From CALFXN01 sp937957815 (GTDB lineage: Bacteria; Synergistota; Synergistia; Synergistales; Aminobacteriaceae): a stretch of 64,000 nt of DNA. Shown piece by piece: positions 49,943 through 58,582 of the stretch; the stretch's first letter is position 1; each line of letters starts with the position of its first letter. The notes beneath the pieces are model-generated. The model saw nothing but the letters and a program-made list of their open reading frames with translations. It had not been told where the DNA came from and made no database searches. Location of the stretch: assembly GCA_036788195.1 (NCBI GenBank), contig DAIQNX010000016.1, forward strand, positions 1 to 64,000, written 5' to 3'. The translations under genes and the position numbers were made by a program.

Positions 49943-51079
49943 TCACGTTCTGCGTTCTTTTGTGGAAACGGCCTCTCTCTCCGGGGTTTTCTCCCCCACG
50001 TAGGTCTTCCACATTCTTCTGTAACTATCGAGAATAAAGACGAACATACTGATACTCAAAGGGCCGAGGAAAATTCCGAGAAATCCCCATGCGGCAAGGC
50101 CTCCGAGCGCTCCGACGAACACGATGAGAACATGCACGTTTCCACCCTCGGAGATGAAAATAGGGCGGATAAAATTATCCACCATGCTGACGACACACAC
50201 ACCCCACAGAAGAAGGACGATACACCCTTTCATATTGCCCGAATACAGGAGGTACAGAGATCCGGGAAGCCATACCGAAGGGGTTCCTACAAGGGGGATC
50301 AAGGCCATAAACGCCATCATCGCTCCGAAGAGAACCGGAGATGGCAACCCCACGTACCACCATCCCATTCCTCCGAGAGTTCCCTGAATGCCGGCGGTGA
50401 GGACGACTCCGAATACGACGCCCTGAAGGATCTGCTTCGTTCGGAAGAGAAAAGCCTCGCGTTCTCTCAGAGGAAGCGGCATGATATCCATAAGGTAATC
50501 GACGATCAGATGTCCATCACGTATCATGAAAAACGAGGCGACCATGATGACGACAAGATTGTATACGATACTGAACGCATTTCCGAGAAAGGATTTCGAC
50601 GTTTCGGCGATCGTGGATGTAACCCACGTTCCGACCTGTTCGACCATGTTTTTGAGGTAGGGGTACTGGTCGAGGAGCGGCTGAACCTTCGCGAGAATCA
50701 CATCGGGAACAAAGACGGAAATATAGGAGGTGGATCCCGGCGTCATCGACCCGAGAATGTCCGCGATCCTGCCGTAGAAGCGGATCCCCTCGCGCGCGGC
50801 AACGACGCCGATGATGACGGCTGGTATCAGGACGAGCGCAAAGGCGAGAGTACTCGTGATCGTGGCGGCGACGCTGGGATACCGTCCCCTGAGAAGCCGA
50901 TTGTTCAGGAATCTGTATACCGGCAGAACGAAAAATGACAAAAGTGCGGACCACGCAAGCGGCTGAAGAAGATTCCGAGTTACGGAATACGAAAGAGCCC
51001 CCAAAAGGAGAAACGTCAGAAAAAACGGAATAAACCACCCGCGAATCTTTCTGTCATCCCGAGTACTTTCACTGTGCAA
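49943..51079 (-). CDS. AI-2E family transporter (PerM/YdiK-like)
   Basis: A 378-residue membrane protein with about eight spans, a long non-hydrophobic segment in the first half, and the family C-terminal pattern SMVDNFIRPIFIS...GGLAAWGFLGIFLGP. Members include exporters of autoinducer-2 and Na+/H+ antiporters, so the substrate is undetermined. The start is TTG, nine bases after AAAGGAG. It follows guaA by 61 bases, and no terminator was found between, so the two may be cotranscribed. Confidence 0.85.
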   Translation of the reverse strand: MHSESTRDDRKIRGWFIPFFLTFLLLGALSYSVTRNLLQPLAWSALLSFFVLPVYRFLNNRLLRGRYPSVAATITSTLAFALVLIPAVIIGVVAAREGIRFYGRIADILGSMTPGSTSYISVFVPDVILAKVQPLLDQYPYLKNMVEQVGTWVTSTIAETSKSFLGNAFSIVYNLVVIMVASFFMIRDGHLIVDYLMDIMPLPLREREAFLFRTKQILQGVVFGVVLTAGIQGTLGGMGWWYVGLPSPVLFGAMMAFMALIPLVGTPSVWLPGSLYLLYSGNMKGCIVLLLWGVCVVSMVDNFIRPIFISEGGNVHVLIVFVGALGGLAAWGFLGIFLGPLSISMFVFILDSYRRMWKTYVGEKTPEREAVSTKERRT

Positions 51080-51140
51080 ACAATCACGCTCCTTTCCTGC
51101 ATTCCGCTACAGCTTCATCCGAACCGTGCGGAACGAACCG

Positions 51141-52673
51141 TCATTCCCATTCGATCGTTGCAGGCGGTTTACTCGTGATATCGAGTGCGACCCGGTTGAT
51201 ATCCGGGACCTCGTTGCATATCCGGCGGGCGATACGATCGAGAATATCGTACGGAATCCGGACCCAATCCGCAGTCATTCCGTCTGACGATTCAACTGCC
51301 CGTACGACCGCGGCTTCGGAATAGGTTCGCGAATCTCCCATGACCCCAACGGTGCGAACCGGCAAGAGGACACAGAATGCCTGCCACACCGACGCATAGC
51401 CTTCCCAGAGGGACAGTTCATCGGTACAGATCGCATCCGCTTTTCTCAGGGCATCCAGTCGCTCCCGCGTTACATCTCCGAGACACCGGACCGCGAGTCC
51501 GGGCCCCGGGAAGGGTTTTCTCGTAAGAATGGATGACGGAATTCCGAGTAAGGCCCCGATCTTCCGGACTTCGTCCTTGAACAGATCGCGGAGAGGTTCG
51601 AGAACCTCGAACCTCATGTTCTCAGGTAATCCACCGACATTGTGGTGACTCTTGATTACGGAAGCGCTCTTCCCCTTATGCCCGCTCTCGATGATATCGG
51701 GATACAGCGTCCCCTGAAGCAGCCATTGCGCATCCTGCACCGAGGATGCCTCTGCCTCGAAAACGCGAATGAACGTCTCGCCAATGATCTTCCGTTTCCG
51801 TTCGGGATCGGAAACGCCTCTGAGCGCGGACAGGAAGCGTTCGGAAGCGTCGACAGACCTGACGTTCAGATCGAGTTTCGAATATCCGTTGAGAACGGAG
51901 GCGGCTTCGTCCAGACGGAGAAGGCCGTTGTCGACGAAGACGCAGCTCAGGCGGTCGCCTACGGCCTTCGATGTTAGAACGGCAGCGACCGTCGAATCCA
52001 CTCCTCCCGATAATGCGCAAAGAACGCGGCCGTCTCCCACCGTTTGAGAAATCTCCCGCACCATTCTGTCGACCCAGTCTCCGAGATCCCAGTCTCCCTT
52101 GCATCCGCAGATACGGAACAGAAAATTCGACAGGATGTCGTTCCCGTGCTGCGTATGGGCAACCTCAGGATGAAATTGAAGGCCGTACAGAGCACGCCCC
52201 TCATCCACCATAACCGCAGGTACCTGTCCTTCCGTTTCCGCCAGGAGCTCGAATCCCTCCGGAATTCGATCGACATGGTCTCCGTGGCTCATCCAGACCT
52301 CGAATGAATCGGGAAGTCCATCGAGAAGATGCGACGGTCGCGGCCTCCTTCCGATTCGCATCCGTCCGTATTCCCTGGATGCACCGGACGAAACGCGGCC
52401 ATCGAACTTCCGGGTCATGAGCTGCATCCCGTAACAGATGCCGAGGACGGGAACGTCCAGTGAAAAGACGACGTCGTCGATATCCGGCGCGTCAGGCTCC
52501 GTCACGCTCTGCGGCCCTCCTGAAATAATCACCCCCACAGGATTTCCCGCACGGATACGACCTTCCTCGGCGTCCCACGGCAGTATCTCGCTGTGAACTC
52601 CCAGTTCTCGGACCCGTCGCGCAATAAGTTGCGTAAACTGCGACCCGCAATCGAGAATTATTATGTTTTCCAC
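51141..52673 (-). CDS. guaA: GMP synthase (glutamine-hydrolysing)
   Basis: 510 residues; converts XMP to GMP. The class I glutamine amidotransferase domain has the nucleophile C80 in GICYGMQL and FHPEVAHT. The ATP-pyrophosphatase domain contains the P-loop SGGVDS, and the C-terminus has the dimerisation region ending DITSKPPATIEWE. The start is GTG, seven bases after GGAGGAG. The short leader (about 30 bases) leaves no room for a purine riboswitch. Confidence 0.97.
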   Translation of the reverse strand: MENIIILDCGSQFTQLIARRVRELGVHSEILPWDAEEGRIRAGNPVGVIISGGPQSVTEPDAPDIDDVVFSLDVPVLGICYGMQLMTRKFDGRVSSGASREYGRMRIGRRPRPSHLLDGLPDSFEVWMSHGDHVDRIPEGFELLAETEGQVPAVMVDEGRALYGLQFHPEVAHTQHGNDILSNFLFRICGCKGDWDLGDWVDRMVREISQTVGDGRVLCALSGGVDSTVAAVLTSKAVGDRLSCVFVDNGLLRLDEAASVLNGYSKLDLNVRSVDASERFLSALRGVSDPERKRKIIGETFIRVFEAEASSVQDAQWLLQGTLYPDIIESGHKGKSASVIKSHHNVGGLPENMRFEVLEPLRDLFKDEVRKIGALLGIPSSILTRKPFPGPGLAVRCLGDVTRERLDALRKADAICTDELSLWEGYASVWQAFCVLLPVRTVGVMGDSRTYSEAAVVRAVESSDGMTADWVRIPYDILDRIARRICNEVPDINRVALDITSKPPATIEWE

Positions 52674-52712
52674 GGGATCTCCTCCGTATCGTCATTTCTG
52701 GATCCGTAACGT

Positions 52713-52721
52713 ATCATAGCA
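52713..52721 (-). promoter_or_regulatory. Extended -10 promoter for guaA
   Basis: On the minus strand TGCTATGAT (52721-52713), an extended -10 with five of six -10 matches, lies directly after the groL terminator. No clear -35 is seen at 17 bases (TTTTTG). Confidence 0.5.
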
Positions 52722-52736
52722 GAAAACCGATCGAAC

Positions 52737-52769
52737 AAAAAAAGCCCCCGCACTTTCGCGGGGGCTTTT
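52737..52769 (-). terminator. Intrinsic terminator after groL
   Basis: An 8-pair GC stem (52744-52751 with 52758-52765), extended by four A-T pairs, is followed on the minus strand by seven T. It lies shortly after the groL stop. Confidence 0.92.
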
Positions 52770-52783
52770 CAGATTGCCTGATT

Positions 52784-54415
52784 CTAGTACATGTCTTCCA
52801 TGCCGCCCATGCCACCCTTGGGCATCGCGGGCTCCTTCTTTTCCGGTTTGTCGGCAACGATGGCTTCCGTCGTGAGAACCATCGCGGCAATCGAACCGGC
52901 GTTCTGGAGAGCGCTGCGCGTCACCTTCACGGGGTCGATGATTCCGGCATCGATCATATCGACATACTCGCCGGTCACGGCCTGCAACCCGAATCCGCTC
53001 TTCAGGCTCTTTACCTTCTCGACAACGACGTCACCCTGGAAGCCAGCGTTATCGGCGATCAGGTGAAGCGGAGCGGTCAGTGACTTCAGGACTATCTGCG
53101 CACCCGTCTTCATGTCGCCCTCGATCGTGGCGGCATAATTCTCGAGCGGCTCGTAACAGGCAAGAAGGGCCACTCCACCGCCAGCGACGATTCCTTCCTC
53201 TACCGCGGCGCGCGTCGCGTTCAGCGCGTCTTCGATACGGTGCTTGAGTTCCTTCTGCTCCGTCTCGGTCGCGGAACCGACCTGGATAACCGCCACACCG
53301 CCGACGAGCTTCGCAAGACGTTCCTGGAGCTTTTCCTTGTCGTAGTCGGACGTGGAGTCTTCGATCTCCTTCTTGATCTGAGCGGCGCGCTTCTTGATTT
53401 CGTCCTTGTTGCCGGCACCTTCGACGATCGTCGTCTCTTCCTTCTTGATGCGGATCTTCTTCGCCCGTCCGAGCATTGAGAGATCGACGCTGTCGAGCTT
53501 GATTCCGACTTCTTCGCTGATGACCTGGCCGCCTGTGACGATAGCGATGTCCGCAAGCATGGCCTTCCGTCTGTCGCCGAATCCCGGAGCTTTCACGGCC
53601 GCAACCTGCATGACGCCACGCAGCTTGTTCACGACAAGCGTCGCGAGGGCTTCACCTTCGACATCCTCGGCGATGATCAGAAGAGGCTTCCCTGTCTGAA
53701 CGACCTTCTCGAGCGTCGGAAGGAGATCCTTGATATTGCTGATCTTTCCGTCATGGATAAGAATGTAGGCATCGTCGAGCGCGGCTTCCATCTTCTCGGG
53801 ATCCGTAACCATATAGGGGCTGATGTACCCTTTGTCGAACTGAAGCCCCTCGACCATCTCAAGCGTCGTTCCGACGGTCTGGCTGTCCTCGACCGTGATG
53901 ACTCCATCCTCGCCGACTTTCGCCATGGCCTCGGCGATCAGCTGACCTACGGCCTTGTCATTCGCGGAAATCGAGGCGACCTGGGCGATCTTGTCGCGGT
54001 TCTTGACGGAAATGGCTTTCTTTTTGAGTTCGTCGACGCAAATATCGATGGCGCGCTCGATCCCCTGGCGCATGAGCATTCCGTTCGCCCCGGCGGCGAC
54101 GTTCTTCATTCCCTCACGGATGATCGAACGGGCGAGAACCGTTGCGGTCGTGGTTCCGTCACCGGCGATATCGTTCGTCTTGGAGGCGACTTCCTTCAAA
54201 AGCTGCGCGCCCGTATTCTCGTACGGATCCTCGAGATCGATCTCCTTGGCGATGGTCACGCCGTCATTGGTGATCGTCGGAGATCCGAACTTCTTCTCGA
54301 GCACGACATTGCGCCCCTTGGGGCCAAGTGTGACGCCGACGGTATCGGCAACTTTATCGATTCCCCGAAGCATCGCGCGACGGGCTTCTTCACCGAAAGA
54401 AAGCATTTTTGCCAT
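52784..54415 (-). CDS. groL: Chaperonin GroEL
   Basis: A 543-residue Hsp60 subunit of the folding chamber. It has LGPKGRNVVLEKKFG, the ATP loop GDGTTTATVLA, and the flexible GGM-rich tail (KGGMGGMEDMY). AAGGAGG precedes the ATG. It follows groS by 38 bases, and both are under the CIRCE element at 54782-54808. Confidence 0.98.
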   Translation of the reverse strand: MAKMLSFGEEARRAMLRGIDKVADTVGVTLGPKGRNVVLEKKFGSPTITNDGVTIAKEIDLEDPYENTGAQLLKEVASKTNDIAGDGTTTATVLARSIIREGMKNVAAGANGMLMRQGIERAIDICVDELKKKAISVKNRDKIAQVASISANDKAVGQLIAEAMAKVGEDGVITVEDSQTVGTTLEMVEGLQFDKGYISPYMVTDPEKMEAALDDAYILIHDGKISNIKDLLPTLEKVVQTGKPLLIIAEDVEGEALATLVVNKLRGVMQVAAVKAPGFGDRRKAMLADIAIVTGGQVISEEVGIKLDSVDLSMLGRAKKIRIKKEETTIVEGAGNKDEIKKRAAQIKKEIEDSTSDYDKEKLQERLAKLVGGVAVIQVGSATETEQKELKHRIEDALNATRAAVEEGIVAGGGVALLACYEPLENYAATIEGDMKTGAQIVLKSLTAPLHLIADNAGFQGDVVVEKVKSLKSGFGLQAVTGEYVDMIDAGIIDPVKVTRSALQNAGSIAAMVLTTEAIVADKPEKKEPAMPKGGMGGMEDMY

Positions 54416-54453
54416 GTGAATACCCTCCTTGAAAGATTCCAGAGTCTGGTGTG

Positions 54454-54744
54454 CTACTTCTCGATAACGGCAAGGACGTCGCGTTCACTGAAAATGACGT
54501 ATTCTTCGCCGTCGATCTTGACTTCGGTTCCGGCATATTTGCTGAAAATGATGCGATCGCCGACCTTGACCTCAAGCGGAAGCTTCTGGCCGTTCTCAAG
54601 GACCTTGCCGGTGCCCACGGACATAACTTCGCCTTCCTGCGGCTTCTCCTTCGCGGTGTCGGGAAGAACAATTCCTCCCTTGGTCCGTTCCTCTTTGCTG
54701 ACGACTTTGACGACGATTCTGTCTCCAAGCGGCTTCAGATGCAT
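54454..54744 (-). CDS. groS: Co-chaperonin GroES
   Basis: 96 residues with the core MHLKPLGDRIVVK, the mobile loop KEERTKGGIVLPDTAKEKP that docks on GroEL, and the dome region. It forms the lid heptamer. First gene of the groS-groL operon, 37 bases downstream of the CIRCE operator. Confidence 0.98.
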   Translation of the reverse strand: MHLKPLGDRIVVKVVSKEERTKGGIVLPDTAKEKPQEGEVMSVGTGKVLENGQKLPLEVKVGDRIIFSKYAGTEVKIDGEEYVIFSERDVLAVIEK

Positions 54745-54781
54745 CTACAATCCCTCCTGCAAGACGTTTTTGCGAAATGTG

Positions 54782-54808
54782 TTAGCACTCAGTAACAAGG
54801 AGTGCTAA
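54782..54808 (-). promoter_or_regulatory. CIRCE operator (HrcA binding site)
   Basis: TTAGCACTC, nine bases, GAGTGCTAA: a perfect match to the CIRCE consensus. It lies just downstream of the predicted groS promoter, where bound HrcA would block transcription until heat shock titrates GroEL. hrcA itself is not in the window. Confidence 0.96.
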
Positions 54809-54821
54809 TCGAACGCGATAG

Positions 54822-54850
54822 ATACTACCTTCAGGAGTTCGCATCTTCAA
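54822..54850 (-). promoter_or_regulatory. Promoter for groS-groL
   Basis: On the minus strand TTGAAG (54850-54845), a 17-base spacer and TAGTAT (54827-54822), each four of six matches. The CIRCE operator begins 13 bases downstream of the -10, as expected for HrcA control. Confidence 0.65.
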
Positions 54851-54886
54851 GGCGGTTCTCGACGAATTATTGCTAGTTATGGCGAG

Positions 54887-55942
54887 TCATCTTGTTTTTT
54901 CATGCTTTTCCTTTATTATATTCAGTTCTTCAAAAGGGAGCTCCCACGAGGGATCGGCACTTAATTCCCATGATGAGCGACTCCCGCGGCGGAACGCATT
55001 GTATCCTGCGGCGGCGATCATGACGGCATTATCGGTACACCTGTTCAGCGGAGGATACCAGGCTGAGAAGCGCCGGCTGCCGGAAACGGCCGCGCGCAAC
55101 GCCGAATTGGCCGCGACGCCGCCCGCGAGACAGACCGACCGTATTCCCGTTTCCTGCACTGCAAGATCGACCTTTGAGACGATCGCATCAATCGCGGCCT
55201 TTTGGAAAGACGCACACACATCCGCGACCGGGATCTCGCTTTCTCTTCCCTCGTAGTCTCTGAGAGCCCAGAGAACCGCGGTTTTGAGCCCGCTGAAGCT
55301 GAGCGCGAGAACTGGATCGTGCTTGAGGGGAACCGGGAACGGGAAGCGGTCGCAATCTCCCGATGCGGCGAGTCGATCGACGACGGGCCCTCCCGGATAC
55401 CCGAGATTCAGGAGTTTCGCCACCTTGTCGTAGGCCTCTCCGGCGGCATCATCCCGCGTTCTCGCAATCACGGCGTAGTCGCCGTAATCCCTCACGCGAA
55501 CGATTTCAGTGTGCCCGCCCGATACGATCAGACAGAGAAACGGAGGATGCAGGTCCGGAAAAGTTACGACATTCGCGAATATGTGTCCTTCGAGATGGTT
55601 GACGCCGAGAATCGGTGTTCCCCAACCAGCCGATAGTCCCTTTGCCGCCATGACTCCAACGAGCAATGACCCCATGAGTCCCGGCCCGGCCGTTACGGAA
55701 ATCAGGGAGAGCTCTCTTCGCGGATCCGTAACGCCGCCTTCGGCGAGAACATCGCAGACGAGAGGAATCGTCGCTTCGAGATGCATGCGGGACGCATATT
55801 CCGGGACGACTCCCCCGAACGGCGCGTGCGTCGTTATTTGGCTCGAGAGGCGCTCCGAGCGGACCAGGCGTTCGCCTTCAAGCAGTGCAACACCGGTATC
55901 GTCGCAACTCGTTTCGATACCCAGCGTCAGAAAGGGCGTCAT
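54887..55942 (-). CDS. tsaD: tRNA t6A37 threonylcarbamoyltransferase TsaD
   Basis: A 351-residue ASKHA-fold enzyme that transfers the threonylcarbamoyl group to A37 of ANN-decoding tRNAs with TsaB and TsaE. It has GIETSCDDTGVALL, metal-binding HLEGHIFAN, and LIVSGGHTEIV, and its AGGVAANSALR motif is intact. The ATG overlaps the stop of the secreted-protein gene (ATGA). tsaB, tsaE and rimI are not adjacent. Confidence 0.96.
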   Translation of the reverse strand: MTPFLTLGIETSCDDTGVALLEGERLVRSERLSSQITTHAPFGGVVPEYASRMHLEATIPLVCDVLAEGGVTDPRRELSLISVTAGPGLMGSLLVGVMAAKGLSAGWGTPILGVNHLEGHIFANVVTFPDLHPPFLCLIVSGGHTEIVRVRDYGDYAVIARTRDDAAGEAYDKVAKLLNLGYPGGPVVDRLAASGDCDRFPFPVPLKHDPVLALSFSGLKTAVLWALRDYEGRESEIPVADVCASFQKAAIDAIVSKVDLAVQETGIRSVCLAGGVAANSALRAAVSGSRRFSAWYPPLNRCTDNAVMIAAAGYNAFRRGSRSSWELSADPSWELPFEELNIIKEKHEKTR

Positions 55943-56487
55943 TTCCTCGTTCCCGGTATGAGGAGATTCGTCGAGTATTCTCCGTAAGCAACGGAAACGC
56001 CGTCCTTTCCCGCAAACGCGGCAACGGGAATTCCGATCGCGAAGGATCCAGCCGAGCCGGGTGGGAGTTCTCCCGTCGGAATGAGATCCTTTGGGGAAAG
56101 GATATCCTCCGCAACGACGTTCCTGTCGTTAATGCGAATCCTGGTCGGATCGAGATCCCATCGTTTCCGTGCTTCGAAACGAACGATCAGAAGAACCCTC
56201 TTCTTCGTCGCTTTCGTGCCGAAATGATGGGCATGCCAGTTCAACCAGTCCGGGACGTCCGGACCGTTTTCCGCGGCGACCCGTGAGAGCGCGCTGTCGA
56301 CGTATATGAATTCCATCAGGGTCCGGGCCCCGATGACCATGTCGCCGAGCCTGTCGCCTTCTATCCAGAGCGACGTCGTTCTCTGCGAGAGCATCGCCTC
56401 GACGTCATTCGCCAGAGCGACGCCGAAACATGGCACCATCAACGCTATGAACACCGTACAAAATGTTAGTTTTCTCGTCATTGCCAT
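55939..56487 (-). CDS. Secreted protein of unknown function
   Basis: 182 residues with a clear Sec signal peptide: positive TRK, a hydrophobic core to about residue 25, and a likely cleavage in ALA-ND. The mature part has a TSLWIEGDRLGDMVIGARTLMEFIYVD-like segment and a basic middle (KKRVLLIVRFEARKRWDLDP). I do not recognise a family. It is translationally coupled to tsaD (4-base overlap) and follows murJ by 28 bases, so it shares their operon. A periplasmic location is inferred from the signal peptide. Confidence 0.75.
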   Translation of the reverse strand: MAMTRKLTFCTVFIALMVPCFGVALANDVEAMLSQRTTSLWIEGDRLGDMVIGARTLMEFIYVDSALSRVAAENGPDVPDWLNWHAHHFGTKATKKRVLLIVRFEARKRWDLDPTRIRINDRNVVAEDILSPKDLIPTGELPPGSAGSFAIGIPVAAFAGKDGVSVAYGEYSTNLLIPGTRK

Positions 56488-56515
56488 TGAAAAATCATCT
56501 CCTTCCGCTGTTTTC

Positions 56516-58078
56516 TCAGCGAATCTCTTTTGATCGCTTTCTCTCGAGAGCGCGACGAATCCATTGCCACTCCTGAAACCCGAGAAGGGACGTCAGCCCT
56601 CCGTACACGATCGCTCCGGCGATCATGATCCCGAGAAGCCAGGACGCTCTCGCAAGACTGTTCCCGTCGAGCGGATAAGGGATCCATCTTTTGAGAATCA
56701 GGATGGACGTTGCCATGAATCCAAGAACGCAGACAATCCTCGACGTCCACCCCAAACGAAAGATTCCGATCGCCCCTCCGACGGATGAGGAAAGAAAGAA
56801 AATCCCGGCTGCGCCGGAGAGAATGAACGCCGCCGACGTCGCAAACGCGAGCCCCTCGAACGAGAAGAAGCGGACCAGCAGGAAGCTCATCACGAGATTG
56901 CCCACGACGCTGATCAGAGTCACGCGAAGGGCCTCTCCCGGAAGCCCTTTAGCGTACAGCCCGCGCATCACGACGGTCGTGCACGCCATGCCGGGAAGTC
57001 CGACGGAATACAGTGCGAGGGAAGATGCCGTCGCGTGCCATGCCCACACCGAGAAAGCGCCACGAAAGAACAGCAGGTGGACCATCTCGTCGGATACGAG
57101 TACCAATCCTACCGTAACCGGGAAAACAATAAAAAGCGCGAAACGAATCGAGTCGCGCAGAATTTCCCTGAATTCGTCCGGTCGCGAGACACATCGCGAC
57201 AGCTCCGGCAGAACAGCCTGCGAGATCGCGACGACGAAGAGACCGAGGGGCAGTTGAATGACGCGATTGGCGTAATTCAGCACAGAAATCGCTCCATCTC
57301 TGAGAAACGATCCGAACATCCGGCTCACGATCGGATTCACCTGATTCAACGAAAGTCCCGCAGCGTACGGAAAGAAAAGCGCCATCATCCGGCGAAGATC
57401 GGGATTCCGGAAATCCGGGAGAACCGGTGCCAGCGTCATCCCCATACGTGCGCTCCAATGCCATTGCAGGAGGAAGTGGGCGCCCCCTCCCGCGAGAACC
57501 GCCGCCACGAGACAATCGATCCCCCACCGTGGAGCGGCGATCAGCAGGATGACGATATAAACGATGTTGCTGAGTCCGGGCGCGATGGCCGGGACAAAGT
57601 ACGAATCCACGCTGTTGAGGACTCCCATCGCCAGCGCGGCAAGTGATATGATCAGCAGGAAGGGAAAGAGCCTTCGTGTCAGAAGAATCGCAAGCGACGT
57701 TTTTTCGGCGTCGAATCCCGGCGCCATGAACGTCACAAGAACGGGCGAGAGGACGATGCCCGCGGCAACCACGGCGCTTCCGGCCATCAGCAGAACACCC
57801 ATGGCCTGACGGGCGAGAGAAAGCGCCCGTTCGTGCCCCTCGTTCTGGAGACTTCGGGAAAAGACGGGCACAAACGCTGCGGACAAGGCGCCTTCGGCAA
57901 GCAGCTGCCTGAGAAGATTCGCAAGCGTGTACGCAATATTGAAAGCATCGATCTGTCTCGACGCACCGAAGAACGCAGCAGTTATGATTTCGCGTGCGAG
58001 GCCGAGAACGCGGCTGGCCAGCGTTCCCGCCATCATCAGGAAGGCATTCCGGACGACGGAAGCGACATGGGACCGCAT
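56516..58078 (-). CDS. murJ: Lipid II flippase MurJ
   Basis: A 520-residue MATE-like (MVF) membrane protein with about 14 spans. The N-terminal NAFLMMAGTLASRVLGLAREIITAAFFG and DAFNIAYTLANLLRQLLAEGALSAAFVPVFS are typical MurJ/MviN. It flips lipid II for peptidoglycan synthesis. The ATG follows AGGAGG. It is divergent from the plus-strand peptidase gene, with only 39 bases between the starts. Confidence 0.95.
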   Translation of the reverse strand: MRSHVASVVRNAFLMMAGTLASRVLGLAREIITAAFFGASRQIDAFNIAYTLANLLRQLLAEGALSAAFVPVFSRSLQNEGHERALSLARQAMGVLLMAGSAVVAAGIVLSPVLVTFMAPGFDAEKTSLAILLTRRLFPFLLIISLAALAMGVLNSVDSYFVPAIAPGLSNIVYIVILLIAAPRWGIDCLVAAVLAGGGAHFLLQWHWSARMGMTLAPVLPDFRNPDLRRMMALFFPYAAGLSLNQVNPIVSRMFGSFLRDGAISVLNYANRVIQLPLGLFVVAISQAVLPELSRCVSRPDEFREILRDSIRFALFIVFPVTVGLVLVSDEMVHLLFFRGAFSVWAWHATASSLALYSVGLPGMACTTVVMRGLYAKGLPGEALRVTLISVVGNLVMSFLLVRFFSFEGLAFATSAAFILSGAAGIFFLSSSVGGAIGIFRLGWTSRIVCVLGFMATSILILKRWIPYPLDGNSLARASWLLGIMIAGAIVYGGLTSLLGFQEWQWIRRALERKRSKEIR

Positions 58079-58117
58079 CGAGAGACCTCCTTATCTCCGG
58101 GAAAGGACGACGCTTCG

Positions 58118-58582
58118 ATGATCATGATCTGGGGAATCGGAAATCCGCTTCATGGGGACGACGCTGCGGGCGTTGCGGTTGCGGAACGCCTCTTCGGGAT
58201 GTCTGACCGCGGGGTGTGCGCGGTCGTCTGCGAGACGACTCCCGAAAACTACATCGGCCTTGTCAGGAAAAAGATGCCTTCCACGCTGGTCCTTGTCGAC
58301 GCTATGGACATGGGGCTCGCGCCGGGAGATTTCCGCCGGGTGATACCGGAAGACTGCGCCGGAATCTCCTTTTCCTCGCACGGCATAGCGATTCCGCTTC
58401 TTCTCGGTTTCCTGCCGAAAGAGGTTCCCGTCCTCATAATAGGAATTCAACCGGGCGACACCTCGCCCTTCTCGAAGATGACACCGGGAGTCGAGTATGC
58501 CGTAAAAGCCGTCTGCACGCACATCAGTGCAGGAAATACCGGAAGCATTCCTCTCTACCACGAAAACCTGTCGCCCAGATAG
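58118..58582 (+). CDS. Hydrogenase maturation peptidase, M52 (HycI/HyaD-like)
   Basis: The only plus-strand gene. From ATG 58118 (ten bases after AAAGGA) it has 154 residues. The M52 signature GIGNPLHGDDAAG is at 6-18, and D15, D61 and H88 occupy the positions of the nickel-sensing ligands of HycI-type enzymes. These cut the C-terminal extension from the large subunit of NiFe hydrogenases after nickel insertion. No hydrogenase genes are in the window. It is divergent from murJ, and its 3' end overlaps lptB tail-to-tail by 28 bases. Confidence 0.85.
   Translation: MIMIWGIGNPLHGDDAAGVAVAERLFGMSDRGVCAVVCETTPENYIGLVRKKMPSTLVLVDAMDMGLAPGDFRRVIPEDCAGISFSSHGIAIPLLLGFLPKEVPVLIIGIQPGDTSPFSKMTPGVEYAVKAVCTHISAGNTGSIPLYHENLSPR

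Noticed and set aside
52674..52712. Purine riboswitch upstream of guaA
   Set aside because: The predicted leader is only about 30 bases, too short for an aptamer.
58091..58561. A minus-strand open frame opposite the hydrogenase peptidase
   Set aside because: The plus strand carries the M52 motif and conserved ligands; the minus frame has neither.
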